Assembly (NCBI RefSeq): GCF_002929305.1
Contig: NZ_PJIO01000010.1
Span: forward strand, 1 to 64,000
DNA: 64,000 bases
From: Arthrobacter sp. GMC3
Lineage (GTDB): Bacteria > Actinomycetota > Actinomycetes > Actinomycetales > Micrococcaceae
Direction of reading: 5' to 3'
Shown here in pieces: positions 17,205-26,271 of this stretch. The position numbers were made by a program, and so were the translations under genes. The notes beneath the pieces were generated by a model that had not been told where the DNA came from, did not search any database, and saw nothing but the letters and a program-made list of their open reading frames with translations. Each line of letters opens with the position of its first letter. Positions within the stretch are counted from its first letter, which is position 1.

Positions 17205-17612
17205 CGGCAAATAAACCTGCCCATGGACTGGGTGACCCATTGAATTCGCCGTTCTTTGCGGACAGCATCCTCAGCACGCTGACTAATGTCGTGCTAGGTA
17301 GTTCACTGTGCCGGTCCCGGACAGGGCCCCCGCCACTTCGAAGTGTGCACGGCCTCGGCCACTGTGGTCGAACCTCACACGCCTGCACAGAATGGGAAAA
17401 CATGGACTACGTCAGCGAGTTATCAGAAATTCCTGTTGTGGGTGCTGGAGTGACTGTGCTGGAGTGACAGCGGTAGGACTCACCGCGTTTGTGGCTATTT
17501 TCGTACAAGGGGTTCGAGAGGCCAGCCCTTATAGATGCTGGCTCCGGTCAGGCCGCAGCGACTATCCAGAGAGGGGGCGATCTGCTGGCCCCCGCCGATT
17601 CGGTTCTGCATT
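17205..17612. other. 408-bp region with no supported gene
   Basis: It lies between the ECF41 promoter and the tRNA terminator. The open frames are short, have no ribosome sites and show no protein-like composition. I see no strong repeat or hairpin. Confidence 0.5.
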
Positions 17613-17655
17613 AAAGAAAAAAGACCCCCTGAAATACGAAGATTTCAGGGGGTCT
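17613..17655 (-). terminator. Rho-independent terminator of tRNA-Leu
   Basis: Arms 17642-17655 and 17622-17635 form a perfect 14-bp stem with a 6-nt loop. On the minus strand a T-rich tract (complement of 17613-17621) follows. It begins 6 nt after the tRNA 3' end. Confidence 0.92.
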
Positions 17656-17660
17656 ATCCG

Positions 17661-17743
17661 TGCGCGAGAAGGGACTTGAACCCTCACCCCGTTTCCAGGA
17701 CCAGCACCTCAAGCTGGCGCGTCTGCCATTCCGCCACTCGCGC
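17661..17743 (-). tRNA. tRNA-Leu (anticodon GAG)
   Basis: An 83-nt class II tRNA. The acceptor stem is GCGCGAG paired with CTCGCGC, with discriminator A. The anticodon arm CCAGC-TTGAGGT-GCTGG presents GAG. A long variable arm follows and the T loop is GGTTCAAGTCC. CCA is not encoded. Upstream on the minus strand a TATTGT box near 17810 may be its -10. An intrinsic terminator follows directly. Confidence 0.95.
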
Positions 17744-17937
17744 AAGTGAACACGGGAGGCGTATTCTTCCTTCCGGATGAATCGTTGTCTCCCGCAGCAG
17801 CGATGAAAACAATAGCACAGCTTTTGGGGGAAAGAACAATCGAGTAATTCTTCGCCTTCGAGGGCTTCCCCCGGCGGCCTCCCAGCGGGACAGATGTAGG
17901 CTGATGTGACCCCCAAAAACTATAAGGAGCCGCTCTC

Positions 17938-19242
17938 GTGAACACCGTCCGGGCAGAAGATGAAGTCGTTGGCATATGTGCGGACCTGATTCGTTTTGAC
18001 ACCAGCAACTTCGCCAACAACGAAGGGCCGGGGGAGCGGGCAATTGCCGAGCATGTTGCCTCCCTTATCTCAGAGGTGGGGCTGAGCGCCGAACTCTTTG
18101 AATCCGCACCCGGACGTGCCAACGTGGTGTCGCGAGTTGAAGGGGCGGACCCCTCCCTGCCCGCCCTCATCGTGCACGGGCACCTTGACGTGGTTCCGGC
18201 ACTGGCTCATGAGTGGAGCGTTGACCCCTTTGGCGGCGAGGAGAAGGATGGCCTGATCTGGGGCCGCGGCGCCGTCGACATGAAGGACATGGACGCCATG
18301 ATCCTCTCGGTGATGCGCTCCATGGCCCGTGACGGCCGCAAACCGCAACGCGACATTGTCTTCGCTTTTTTTGCTGATGAGGAGGCTGGCGGAAGCTACG
18401 GCGCCAGGTGGGCGGTGGATAACCGGACCGAGCTCTTCGACGGCGTCACGGAAGCAATCTCCGAGGTGGGTGGGTTCTCCGCTGACATTGGTGGCAAGCG
18501 CGCTTACCTTTTGCAGACCGCTGAGAAGGGCCTGTCCTGGTTGCGGCTGACCGCCCACGGGAGGGCGGGCCACGGCTCACAAATCAACACTGACAACGCC
18601 GTCACCCGGCTGGCCCGGGCCGTCACCCGAATTGGCGACCACCAATGGCCCATCGAGTACACGGCCACCACACGTCAGTTCCTGGAAGGCGTCTCGGAGC
18701 TGACCGGCGTCGAATTTGACGAAAGCAATCCCCAGACGCTCCTTGACCAGCTAGGTACCGTGGCACGTTTTGTCGGGGCCACCTTACAAAACACCGCCAA
18801 CCCGACCTTCCTCAACGGTGGCTACAAGGCAAATGTGATTCCTGGTACGGCAGAAGCGATGATCGACGTGCGCACACTTCCGGGACGCCACGAAGAAGTC
18901 CTGGAGCTGGTCCGCGAATTGGCAGGGGACGGCATCGAAATTTCAACCATCCACAATGACGTCTCGCTGGAAACTCCGTTCGCCGGCAACCTGGTTGACG
19001 CCATGATCGACTCCCTGCACGCCGAAGACCCCGGTGCCGCAGTTCTTCCCTACACGCTCTCGGGAGGCACCGATAACAAGTCCCTGAGCCGCTTGGGAAT
19101 CACCGGCTACGGATTTGCACCCCTCCAGCTTCCCCCCGAACTCGACTTCACCGGCATGTTCCACGGCGTGGATGAGCGGGTTCCCGTGGAATCACTGAAA
19201 TTTGGCGCCCGCGTGCTGGACCGCCTTCTCACCAACTACTAA
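17938..19242 (+). CDS. M20/M25/M40 family metallopeptidase (dipeptidase-like)
   Basis: A 434-residue zinc exopeptidase. Metal and catalytic residues are visible: VHGHLDVVPA (His82, Asp84), GRGAVDMKDMDA (metal-bridging Asp) and FADEEAGG (catalytic Glu pair). A dimerisation domain with AHGRAGHGS interrupts the catalytic domain, as in ArgE/DapE/CPG2 relatives. It should hydrolyse peptides or N-acyl amino acids. GTG 17938 has AAGGAG at 17924-17929. It shares a transcript with the acyl-CoA dehydrogenase homologue, whose start lies 16 nt after its stop. Confidence 0.92.
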   Translation: MNTVRAEDEVVGICADLIRFDTSNFANNEGPGERAIAEHVASLISEVGLSAELFESAPGRANVVSRVEGADPSLPALIVHGHLDVVPALAHEWSVDPFGGEEKDGLIWGRGAVDMKDMDAMILSVMRSMARDGRKPQRDIVFAFFADEEAGGSYGARWAVDNRTELFDGVTEAISEVGGFSADIGGKRAYLLQTAEKGLSWLRLTAHGRAGHGSQINTDNAVTRLARAVTRIGDHQWPIEYTATTRQFLEGVSELTGVEFDESNPQTLLDQLGTVARFVGATLQNTANPTFLNGGYKANVIPGTAEAMIDVRTLPGRHEEVLELVRELAGDGIEISTIHNDVSLETPFAGNLVDAMIDSLHAEDPGAAVLPYTLSGGTDNKSLSRLGITGYGFAPLQLPPELDFTGMFHGVDERVPVESLKFGARVLDRLLTNY

Positions 19243-19258
19243 GGATTTCTGGCTCCCC

Positions 19259-20413
19259 ATGGACCTCAACGAACTGCTGCCCGACGACCTCCTGGATCGC
19301 TTCCGGGCACGGGCCAAGGGCTATGACGAACGTAATGAGTTCTTTCATGAGGACTTGGCGGAGCTCAAATCCCAGGGTTACCTGCGAATGTTCGCCTCCA
19401 TTGAAGACGGCGGGCTCGGCTTTGGCCTGCAACAGGCCGCCGCCGCGCAGCGCCGGTTGGCCACGGCCGCCCCGGCCACAGCCTTGGCGATCAACATGCA
19501 TTTGGTGTGGACCGGCGTCGCACACCTGCTCCACCGGCGCGGGGATGCCTCCCTCCACTATGTGTTGAGCGAGGCGGTGGCCGGTGAGGTCTTCGCGTTC
19601 GGCAACTCGGAGGCTGGCAACGATTCGGTGCTCTTTGACTCCAACACGGTGGCAACGCCGTTGGCCGACGGGGGCTACTCCTTCACCGGGACGAAAATCT
19701 TCACCTCGCTTTCACCAGCCTGGACGCGGTTGGGGATGTTCGGCAAGGATTCCACCGGCGCCCAGCCCGCCCTGGTACACGCCTTCATCACCAGGGAAAC
19801 GCCCGGATACACCATCAAAGACGACTGGAACACGCTCGGGATGCGCGCCAGCCAGTCAAACACCACGGTGCTCGACGGCGCCGTGGCAGCACCGGAACGC
19901 GTCTTTAGAAGGCTGCCTGTTGGCCCCAACGCCGATCCTCTGATCTTCGCCATTTTCGCCTGCTTTGAAACGCTTCTGGCAGCCGTCTACACCGGGTTGG
20001 GGGAACGGGCCCTGCAGATTGGGGTTGAGACGGTGCATAGGCGCAAGTCCCAGAAGAACGGCGGCAAGAGCTACGCGCAGGACCCCGACATCCGCTGGCG
20101 CATAGCCGATGCGGCAATCGCCATGGACGGGCTGTACCCGCAACTCGACTCCCTTGCGCGGGACGTGGACGATTTAGCCGACCACGCCGGCATGTGGTTT
20201 CCCAAGCTGGTGGGCCTGAAAGTTCGTGCCACGGAAACCGCCCGGACAGTGGTGGATTTGATCATCCGTGTCAGCGGCGGCGGAAGCTATTTCGCCGGCA
20301 GCGAGTTGGGCAGGCTCTACAGGGACGTCTTGGCGGGAATGTTCCACCCCTCGGACGATGAATCGGCCCACAGCACCATCGCCACGGCCTGGTTGGGACC
20401 GCTGGAGTCCTAA
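19259..20413 (+). CDS. Acyl-CoA dehydrogenase superfamily protein (DszC-like branch possible)
   Basis: A 384-residue flavoprotein with an N-terminal helical domain, the central barrel block FGNSEAGNDSVLFDS...FTGTKIFTS, and a C-terminal helical domain ending in a RVSGGGSYFAGSELGRLYRD-like block. That last block and the absence of a clear catalytic Glu recall DszC/nitroalkane-oxidase-type relatives, so a monooxygenase role is possible. AAGGA overlaps the previous stop. Pairing with an M20 peptidase is unusual. Confidence 0.8.
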   Translation: MDLNELLPDDLLDRFRARAKGYDERNEFFHEDLAELKSQGYLRMFASIEDGGLGFGLQQAAAAQRRLATAAPATALAINMHLVWTGVAHLLHRRGDASLHYVLSEAVAGEVFAFGNSEAGNDSVLFDSNTVATPLADGGYSFTGTKIFTSLSPAWTRLGMFGKDSTGAQPALVHAFITRETPGYTIKDDWNTLGMRASQSNTTVLDGAVAAPERVFRRLPVGPNADPLIFAIFACFETLLAAVYTGLGERALQIGVETVHRRKSQKNGGKSYAQDPDIRWRIADAAIAMDGLYPQLDSLARDVDDLADHAGMWFPKLVGLKVRATETARTVVDLIIRVSGGGSYFAGSELGRLYRDVLAGMFHPSDDESAHSTIATAWLGPLES

Positions 20414-20429
20414 ACGGCGGGGGGCGTCG

Positions 20430-20669
20430 TCAACGGATGTCGAGCGTACCCTGGACGCGGAATACCTTCCGGCGCATCCAGAATCGGCGGCCGCCACCAA
20501 TGTAGAGCAAGCTGCGCTCCAACTCCCACTTGCCGTATTCTGCGTGCTCACGCAGACGCTGATAGGCGAGAGGAGCCGACTCGTCGGCCCGAACCGACAA
20601 GATCAAGTACTCGTATTGCTTGTTGGGTGCGCCCTTTACCGTAGCGACGCCCTGCAACGTTTCCTTCAT
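20430..20669 (-). CDS. DUF5703 family protein
   Basis: A 79-residue basic protein. The block QYEYLILSVRADES...LREHAEYGKWEL and the end RRFWMRRKVFRVQ match the actinobacterial DUF5703 family as I recall it. Function unknown. ATG 20669 is chosen because upstream codons extend past the usual family length. It is convergent with the preceding dehydrogenase gene, 16 nt away. Confidence 0.7.
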   Translation of the reverse strand: MKETLQGVATVKGAPNKQYEYLILSVRADESAPLAYQRLREHAEYGKWELERSLLYIGGGRRFWMRRKVFRVQGTLDIR

Positions 20670-20797
20670 GGCATTCCATTCTTCCCTCTTCAGGGTTGAA
20701 TATACTCCTTGGTCTTTTGGGCTACCCGCAAGGTGGCCCGGAGCACCTTGCTGCATTGGTCTTTCAAGTTCGCGCGCACACTGGTAGCGTCGATTAC

Positions 20798-21076
20798 ATG
20801 AGTATTGATCCCCGCGCAGCATTGAGCGCATTGACGACGGCACTTGAAGAACACTTGATAGCTGCCTCTGCGCGACGCGGCGAGGAAGACCCTCAAGTGG
20901 AAGCGACCTTCCTTGGCATCATTGATGCCTTCGAGGTGTATGAGGAAGCACTTTTCGACGCGTTCGACGAGGTCACACCGCTGGTGATTTATGGCGAAGA
21001 GGGCGCCGATGAAGACGAAGACCTCAGTGAAACCGAGGACGACCTGGACGACGACCTGGAACCCATCGAGGACTGA
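20798..21076 (+). CDS. Small acidic protein of unknown function
   Basis: A 92-residue protein with a helical N-terminal half (ALSALTTALEEHLIAASARRG) and a very acidic tail of Asp/Glu runs. No family recognised. ATG 20798 follows TAGCGT (20785-20790) by 7 nt without a ribosome site, so it is probably leaderless. The upstream in-frame ATG 20696 would overlap the promoter. The acidic tail could bind a basic protein or mimic DNA, which is speculation. Confidence 0.65.
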   Translation: MSIDPRAALSALTTALEEHLIAASARRGEEDPQVEATFLGIIDAFEVYEEALFDAFDEVTPLVIYGEEGADEDEDLSETEDDLDDDLEPIED

Positions 21077-21158
21077 AACCTTCGGCCTTCACGCGCAACA
21101 ACGTGCCACGCACGATTCATGACGTGTTGGTGGTACCGCAGGGGAGCCGAGGACCGCC

Positions 21159-22094
21159 CTAGTGCGCGGCCGAAACCTCATCGAGGACCGTCGCGATAGG
21201 TGCCGGCAACGGTTCCAAGGTGGACTTTAGAATTTCGCGTAGCTGTTCGGTGGTGCGCGGCCCCACCACGGCGGACGCCACAATGTTCTGCTCAAGCACC
21301 CAGCTAAGTGCCACATCCAAGGGCGAACGGCTCAGCCCCTGAGCAGCCGTGACAAGCGCTTCCGTGATGCGGCTGGGGCGCCCCTTGAGGTAGGGGTCCA
21401 CATAGCTGCCCATTGATTCACTGGCACCGCGGGAATCCGACGGGATCTGGCCACGATACTTGCCGGTGAGCACCCCGCGGCCCAGTGGAGCCCAGCACAG
21501 GACGCCGGCGCCGACGTGCTCCGCCGCTGGCAGTCCTTCGCGCTCTACCCCACGCGAAAGCAGCGAATACTCCACCTGGTTGGCCACAATTGCCGTCTCG
21601 GACAATGTTGCTGCCCTGGCCAGCTGCCAACCGTTGTAGTTGGAAACTCCGGCGTACCTGACCCTCCCGGTGGAAACAGCCAGGTCCATGGCGCTCAGGG
21701 TTTCCTCAAGGGGAACATTCTCATCCCACAGGTGTGCCAGCCACAAATCCAGGTGATCGGTGCCCAGCCGCGCCAGCGAAGCATCCAGGCTGGCCAGCAT
21801 GGCCCGGCGCGAGGTGTCCACCATCCGCTTCCCATTGCGATGGCTGACACCGGCCTTGGAGACCAGCACCACATCACTGCGGGGCACCACATCGCCTAGC
21901 AGTTCCCCCAAAATTGCTTCACTGCGGCCCTCCACATAGCTGGGGGCCGTATCAAAGGTGTTGCCGCCGGCGTCGATCAGGGTGCGCAACTGCTCCCTTG
22001 CAGTTTCAGCGTCGGTTTCCTTGCCCCAGGTCATGGTGCCCAGTGCCAAGGCCGAAACCCGCAATCCACTGGTGCCCACAAATCGTTGTTCCAT
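21159..22094 (-). CDS. Aldo/keto reductase
   Basis: A 311-residue NADPH-dependent reductase of the AKR fold. The tetrad is visible as Asp and Tyr in [10 protein letters not shown], Lys in LVSKAG and His in LWLAHLWD. C-terminal [10 protein letters not shown] is the cofactor-phosphate region. The substrate is unknown. ATG 22094 lies 7 nt after TAAGCT on the minus strand with no ribosome site, which argues against the upstream ATG 22214. It is divergent from uppP. Confidence 0.9.
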   Translation of the reverse strand: MEQRFVGTSGLRVSALALGTMTWGKETDAETAREQLRTLIDAGGNTFDTAPSYVEGRSEAILGELLGDVVPRSDVVLVSKAGVSHRNGKRMVDTSRRAMLASLDASLARLGTDHLDLWLAHLWDENVPLEETLSAMDLAVSTGRVRYAGVSNYNGWQLARAATLSETAIVANQVEYSLLSRGVEREGLPAAEHVGAGVLCWAPLGRGVLTGKYRGQIPSDSRGASESMGSYVDPYLKGRPSRITEALVTAAQGLSRSPLDVALSWVLEQNIVASAVVGPRTTEQLREILKSTLEPLPAPIATVLDEVSAAH

Positions 22095-22101
22095 AGGAGC
22101 A

Positions 22102-22172
22102 AGCTTACGGGGAATACAGCACCGCTTTTGCGGCGCGGCCCGTCCGTTACGTGCCGCCAAGTGCTCTAGGCT
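22102..22172. promoter_or_regulatory. Divergent leaderless promoters (aldo/keto reductase and uppP)
   Basis: On the minus strand TAAGCT (22107-22102) is followed after 7 nt by ATG 22094. On the plus strand TAGGCT (22167-22172) is followed after 7 nt by GTG 22180. Neither gene has a Shine-Dalgarno sequence. Confidence 0.55.
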
Positions 22173-22179
22173 AAAACGC

Positions 22180-23016
22180 GTGAACTGGTTAGAAGCGGCC
22201 ATCTTGGGCCTCATTCAAGGCTTGACGGAATTTCTCCCCATCTCCTCAAGCGCCCACCTCTTTGTCGTTGGCAAATTCCTGCCGTCCGGCGCTGACCCCG
22301 GTGCGGCGTTTACCGCGGTCAGCCAACTGGGCACGGAAGCCGCCGTCGTCGTCTTCTTCTGGCGTGACATTGTTCGAATCATCAAGGCATGGTTTGGCTC
22401 ACTGCGTGGGAAAGTTCCCCGCACGGATCCCGACGTACGCATGGGCTGGCTGGTCATCATCGGCAGCCTGCCCATCGCCCTCCTGGGCGTCATCTTCCAA
22501 AGCCAGATCGAATCAACGCTACGCAACTTGTGGATCGTGGCCACCACGCTCATCGTCTTTGGCCTGATCCTGGCGTTCGCGGACAAGGTGGCCAGCCAGG
22601 AACGCGAAATCAAGGACCTCACGTTCAAACACGGCATCATCTACGGTTTCGCGCAGGCTCTGGCCCTGATTCCGGGCGTATCACGCTCAGGCGGCACCAT
22701 TACCGCAGGCCTGCTGATGGGATACACCCGCGAATCCGCGGCCCGCTACTCGTTCCTGCTCGCCATTCCCGCCGTCTTCGGCAGCGGCTTTTACGAGCTC
22801 TACAAGATCTTTGCCAAGCACGAAGGCGCCCAAGGCCCGTTTGGTATAGGTGAGATTGCTCTCGCCACGGTCATCGCCTTCGTGGTGGGATACCTCATCA
22901 TCGGCTGGTTCCTGAAGTTCATCTCCACCAAGAGCTTCCGCCCCTTCGTCTGGTACCGCATCGCCCTTGGCCTGGCGTTGTACATGCTGCTGGGCCTGGG
23001 GATCATTACCGCGTAA
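22180..23016 (+). CDS. uppP: Undecaprenyl-diphosphatase UppP (BacA)
   Basis: A 278-residue integral membrane phosphatase that recycles undecaprenyl diphosphate for cell-wall synthesis. The motifs [14 protein letters not shown] (N-terminal) and PGVSRSGGT (middle) hold the active-site Glu, Ser and Arg. About eight hydrophobic segments. GTG 22180 is the best start because a TAGGCT box lies 7 nt before it. The frame is open further upstream but overlaps the divergent promoter. The last codons and the stop lie inside a 54-bp tandem repeat. High-level expression of family members gives bacitracin tolerance. Confidence 0.95.
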   Translation: MNWLEAAILGLIQGLTEFLPISSSAHLFVVGKFLPSGADPGAAFTAVSQLGTEAAVVVFFWRDIVRIIKAWFGSLRGKVPRTDPDVRMGWLVIIGSLPIALLGVIFQSQIESTLRNLWIVATTLIVFGLILAFADKVASQEREIKDLTFKHGIIYGFAQALALIPGVSRSGGTITAGLLMGYTRESAARYSFLLAIPAVFGSGFYELYKIFAKHEGAQGPFGIGEIALATVIAFVVGYLIIGWFLKFISTKSFRPFVWYRIALGLALYMLLGLGIITA

Positions 23017-23168
23017 CCTCCTCCCGACCCTCGCAACGCTGACGTCGGGTCCCTCGTCGTTACCGCGTAACCTCCTCCCGACCCTCGCAACGCTGACGTC
23101 GGGTCCCTCGTCGTTACCGCGTAACCTCCTCCCAACCCTCGCTTCGCTCGCGTCGGGTCCCTCGGAGG
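23007..23168 (+). repeat. Three tandem 54-bp repeats, uppP 3' end to mshC promoter
   Basis: Units at 23007-23060, 23061-23114 and 23115-23168. The first two are identical over almost all of their length. The third diverges in the middle (TTCGCTCG). Unit 1 contains the last two codons and the TAA of uppP. Each unit carries inward-pairing pieces (CCCGAC/GTCGGG), and the third can form a long hairpin with GCGTAACCTCC (23119-23129) against GGAGGTTACGC just before mshC. It probably serves as an iterated terminator. Confidence 0.85.
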
Positions 23169-23182
23169 TTACGCTTAGCTAC

Positions 23183-24481
23183 GTGAAAACTTGGAAATCC
23201 CGTCCTGTTCCTGAATTGCGCGGCTCCATGCCGCAACTCTTCCTGCACGAGACAACAGTGAACGCAGTAACCGCCTTGCCCGACGGCGATCAGGCCAGCC
23301 TCTACGTCTGCGGTATTACGCCCTATGACGCAACGCACATGGGGCACGCAGCCACCTATGTAGCCTTCGATCTGCTCAACCGCACCTGGTGCGACGCAGG
23401 GCGAACCGTCAGCTATGTGCAAAACGTCACAGACGTTGACGATCCACTCCTCGAACGGGCCACCCGTGACGGCGTCGACTGGCGCGAACTGGCCAAGGAA
23501 CAAACCGCATTGTTCCACGCCGACATGGAAGCCCTGAACGTACTGGCCCCCGATCAGTACATTGGCGCCGTCGAAGCCATCGAGTGGATCGTGCCCGAAA
23601 TCCAGAAACTCCTCGAGGCCGGAATCGCGTACCGGGTACCCGGGAGTGCAGGGGAGCCCGACGGCGACATCTACTTCTCCGTCGAAGCAGCCTCATCCGG
23701 GGAGCACGCTCAAGGGCCTGACGTCCCCTGGTGGTTGGGACAAGTCTCCGGCCTGGAGCCGGAGCAGATGGTGCCGGTCTTCGCCGAACGTGGGGGAGAC
23801 CCCCAGCGCTCGGGCAAAAAACACCCCCTTGACGCACTGCTGTGGCGCGTGGCCCGTGACGGGGAACCTTCATGGGACGGGGATGCCTTGGGTGCAGGAC
23901 GGCCCGGCTGGCACATCGAGTGTACGGTCATTGCGCAACGGTTCTTGCCCGAACCGTTCACCGTTCAAGGCGGGGGATCGGACCTGATCTTCCCGCACCA
24001 CGAGATGGGTGCCGGGCATGCCTTTGCGCTCAGCAACGTTCCCATGGCGCAGCACTACACCCACACCGGGATGGTGGGCCTTGACGGTGAAAAGATGAGC
24101 AAGTCATTGGGGAACCTGGTCCTGGTGTCAAAGCTTCGGGCCGACGGCGTTGAACCCGCGGCCATCCGTTTGGCCATCCTGAATAACCACTACCGCGCCG
24201 ACTGGAGCTGGAGCGAGGGCCTGTTGTCCAACGCACAGCAGCAATTGGCCACGTGGCGTGCCGCCCTTGACCTGGTCCCCGCGGGATCAGCCAAGCCGCT
24301 TGTCACGGAGATTCGCAACGCAATGGCCGCCGACCTGGACGCACCCCGCGCCCTCGCCGCCGTCGACCTGTGGGCCGCACAGGCACTGGGCGCTGCTGCT
24401 GGCGAAGCGAGCGAACCGTCCGAGCGAGACGGAGCCCTCGTCTCAGATGCCATCGAGGCGCTGCTGGGCATTGAGATCTGA
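23183..24481 (+). CDS. mshC: Cysteine:glucosaminyl-inositol ligase MshC
   Basis: A 432-residue class I cysteinyl-tRNA-synthetase paralogue that joins Cys to GlcN-Ins in mycothiol synthesis. It starts [13 protein letters not shown] like known MshC. HIGH-type motif THMGHA, zinc ligand in YVCGITPYD, and KMSKS in [10 protein letters not shown] are present. It lacks the C-terminal tRNA-binding region of CysRS. GTG 23183 lies 7 nt after TACGCT (23170-23175). The frame is open upstream through the 54-bp repeats, but that part encodes repetitive RNLLPTLAT and is not likely translated. Confidence 0.95.
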   Translation: MKTWKSRPVPELRGSMPQLFLHETTVNAVTALPDGDQASLYVCGITPYDATHMGHAATYVAFDLLNRTWCDAGRTVSYVQNVTDVDDPLLERATRDGVDWRELAKEQTALFHADMEALNVLAPDQYIGAVEAIEWIVPEIQKLLEAGIAYRVPGSAGEPDGDIYFSVEAASSGEHAQGPDVPWWLGQVSGLEPEQMVPVFAERGGDPQRSGKKHPLDALLWRVARDGEPSWDGDALGAGRPGWHIECTVIAQRFLPEPFTVQGGGSDLIFPHHEMGAGHAFALSNVPMAQHYTHTGMVGLDGEKMSKSLGNLVLVSKLRADGVEPAAIRLAILNNHYRADWSWSEGLLSNAQQQLATWRAALDLVPAGSAKPLVTEIRNAMAADLDAPRALAAVDLWAAQALGAAAGEASEPSERDGALVSDAIEALLGIEI

Positions 24482-24493
24482 GCCAAGTTGACC

Positions 24494-24531
24494 CTGACCC
24501 GCACACGCGAACGTGTGCGGGTCAGTTGTTT
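24494..24531. terminator. Bidirectional terminator mshC / PAC2 gene
   Basis: CTGACCCGCACACG (24494-24507) and CGTGTGCGGGTCAG (24512-24525) form a perfect 14-bp stem with a CGAA tetraloop, followed by TTGTTT. It touches the stop codon of the convergent gene. Confidence 0.88.
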
Positions 24532-25420
24532 AAGGCTGGTCCTTGCCGCGGCGGCGAAGATACCGTTCAAATTCTTTGGCGATTGATTCGCCGGTGGCCT
24601 CTGGAAGGTCCTCGGTGTCCTTGGTTTCCTCCAGTTGGCGCACATAGGCCGCTATTTCCGCGTCGCCCGCGGCAAGCTCATTGACCCCGCGTTCCCACGC
24701 CTGCGCGTCCTCGGCCAGATCTCCCGTGGGCAACGGAAGCTGCAGGAAATCCTCAATCATGTTCAGCAATGCCAGTTCCGCCTTAGGCGAAGGCGCCTGA
24801 GCGACATAGTGGGGAACGGCCGCCCAGAGCGAAATGGTGGGCAACCCGGCCAGCAGTGCCAACTCGTTGAGCACGCCGACGATCCCCACAGGGCCCTCAT
24901 AGGCGGAAGCCTCAAGATCCAGGCGCACCCGCAAGTCCTCATCGTCACAAGTCGCTGTCACCGGAATTGGCCGTGAATGCGGAACATCGGCTAACAAAGC
25001 GCCCACCAGCAGCACGTAGTTCACATTTAGCTCTGCGGCCCTGGCGAGCAACTCAGCCGTATACGCCCGCCACCGGTACGACGGCTCGATCCCGTGGACA
25101 AAAATAATGTCCACGGCGGTGCCTGGGATGGTGGCCTTGGCAATCTTGGTCACGGGCCACTTGATCTTGCGTGTCCCGGCACCGGTGTAGCGAACCTCGG
25201 GGCGGGTGAACTGGAAGTCATAGTATTCATCCGGCTCGATTACGGCCACACGTTTGGCACCCCACAAATGGTGCAGGTATTTTAGGGCGTCACTTGCGGC
25301 CTCACCGGCGTCGTTCCAGCCTTCAAAGGCGGCGATGAGTACGGTGACACGTTCGCCATCGGCGGCCGGCCCCAGCAAACGCTGCAATCCCACAGCTTCC
25401 TGATCTTTGGCTTCACTCAC
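24530..25420 (-). CDS. PAC2 family protein
   Basis: A 296-residue protein of the PAC2 family (named for a eukaryotic proteasome assembly chaperone). Blocks: FEGWNDAGEAASDALKYL (N-terminal), GIEPSYRWRAYTAELL (middle) and GLPTISLWAAVPHYV. The bacterial function is unknown. It lies within 5 kb of the proteasome genes, so a role in proteasome assembly is tempting, but the fold relation alone does not show it. GTG 25420 follows TAGGCT by 6 nt on the minus strand (leaderless). Confidence 0.85.
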   Translation of the reverse strand: MSEAKDQEAVGLQRLLGPAADGERVTVLIAAFEGWNDAGEAASDALKYLHHLWGAKRVAVIEPDEYYDFQFTRPEVRYTGAGTRKIKWPVTKIAKATIPGTAVDIIFVHGIEPSYRWRAYTAELLARAAELNVNYVLLVGALLADVPHSRPIPVTATCDDEDLRVRLDLEASAYEGPVGIVGVLNELALLAGLPTISLWAAVPHYVAQAPSPKAELALLNMIEDFLQLPLPTGDLAEDAQAWERGVNELAAGDAEIAAYVRQLEETKDTEDLPEATGESIAKEFERYLRRRGKDQP

Positions 25421-25521
25421 GGCACCAGCCTACGTCGCTGCGAAGATTGTGCAATGGCAACCCGCCAACACCCTGTGAAGGGGCAAATAATATGCACCGC
25501 CGACCCACGTAGACTGTTTCC

Positions 25522-26271
25522 ATGCGTTTATCGTCTGCACCAGCCATGCAAGCGGATGCCTTGGCCTCCGTCGATGCCCCGACTGAACTCAAAGCCGCCC
25601 TCTGGGACATGGATGGCACCCTCGTAGACAGTGAACCGTATTGGATTGCTGCCGAGATCGAATTGGTGACCTCCCATGGCGGCCATTGGGACACCGAGAA
25701 GTCCCATGACCTCGTTGGTTGCGCCCTGGAAACCGCGGCCGGCATCCTCCAGGATGCCGGGGTGAAGCTGAGCATCCGTGAGATCGTCGATTACCTCACC
25801 GGCAAAGTCACTGCCGCCATTCGCCAGCAAATTCCCTGGCGCCCTGGGGCTAAGGAACTGCTTGCGCAACTTCACGCCCGCGGCGTGCGATGCGTCCTTG
25901 TCACCATGAGCGAGGCCACCCTTGCCCAGGTGGTTGTTGACGCCTTGGACGCGCCCTATTTCGAATTTCTCGTCACCGGCGACCAGGTGCGCAACGGCAA
26001 ACCGCACCCCGAACCGTACCTGACCGCCGTCGAACGCCTCCGCGCCAGCGATCCCAGCCTGGGCCTGCACAACTGTGTGGCACTGGAAGATTCCGTGCCG
26101 GGGGTCGCATCCGCCATGGCTGCCAAGGTCCCCACCATCGCCATCCCGCATGTTGTTCCCCTTGCCCCTGACCACCGGCGCACCACGTGGGAAACGCTAG
26201 TTGGAAAAAGCTACGACGACGTTGCTGCCGTGCTGCTGTCCGCGCCCACCGCGGCCGGGGCGAACGCATGA
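25522..26271 (+). CDS. HAD-superfamily phosphatase (beta-phosphoglucomutase-like)
   Basis: A 249-residue hydrolase. Motif I WDMDGTLVDSEPYW supplies Asp29 (nucleophile) and Asp31, motif II is VTMSE, motif III is GKPHPEPYL, and motif IV is LEDSVPG. It should dephosphorylate a small sugar phosphate or nucleotide. TAGACT (25510-25515) lies 6 nt before ATG 25522, with no ribosome site. The stop overlaps the start of the site-2 protease gene (ATGA), so the two are coupled. Confidence 0.9.
   Translation: MRLSSAPAMQADALASVDAPTELKAALWDMDGTLVDSEPYWIAAEIELVTSHGGHWDTEKSHDLVGCALETAAGILQDAGVKLSIREIVDYLTGKVTAAIRQQIPWRPGAKELLAQLHARGVRCVLVTMSEATLAQVVVDALDAPYFEFLVTGDQVRNGKPHPEPYLTAVERLRASDPSLGLHNCVALEDSVPGVASAMAAKVPTIAIPHVVPLAPDHRRTTWETLVGKSYDDVAAVLLSAPTAAGANA

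Noticed and set aside
17241..17610. Short frames between the oxidoreductase and the tRNA
   Set aside because: No ribosome sites, no promoter, no protein-like bias, and none has a family I recognise.
23007..23168. CRISPR-like array
   Set aside because: The units are adjacent 54-bp tandem copies without unique spacers, and unit 1 overlaps the uppP stop codon.
22967..23182. N-terminal 72-residue extension of MshC through the repeats
   Set aside because: It encodes repeated RNLLPTLAT and crosses uppP coding sequence and the mshC promoter; known MshC starts at KTWKSRPVP.
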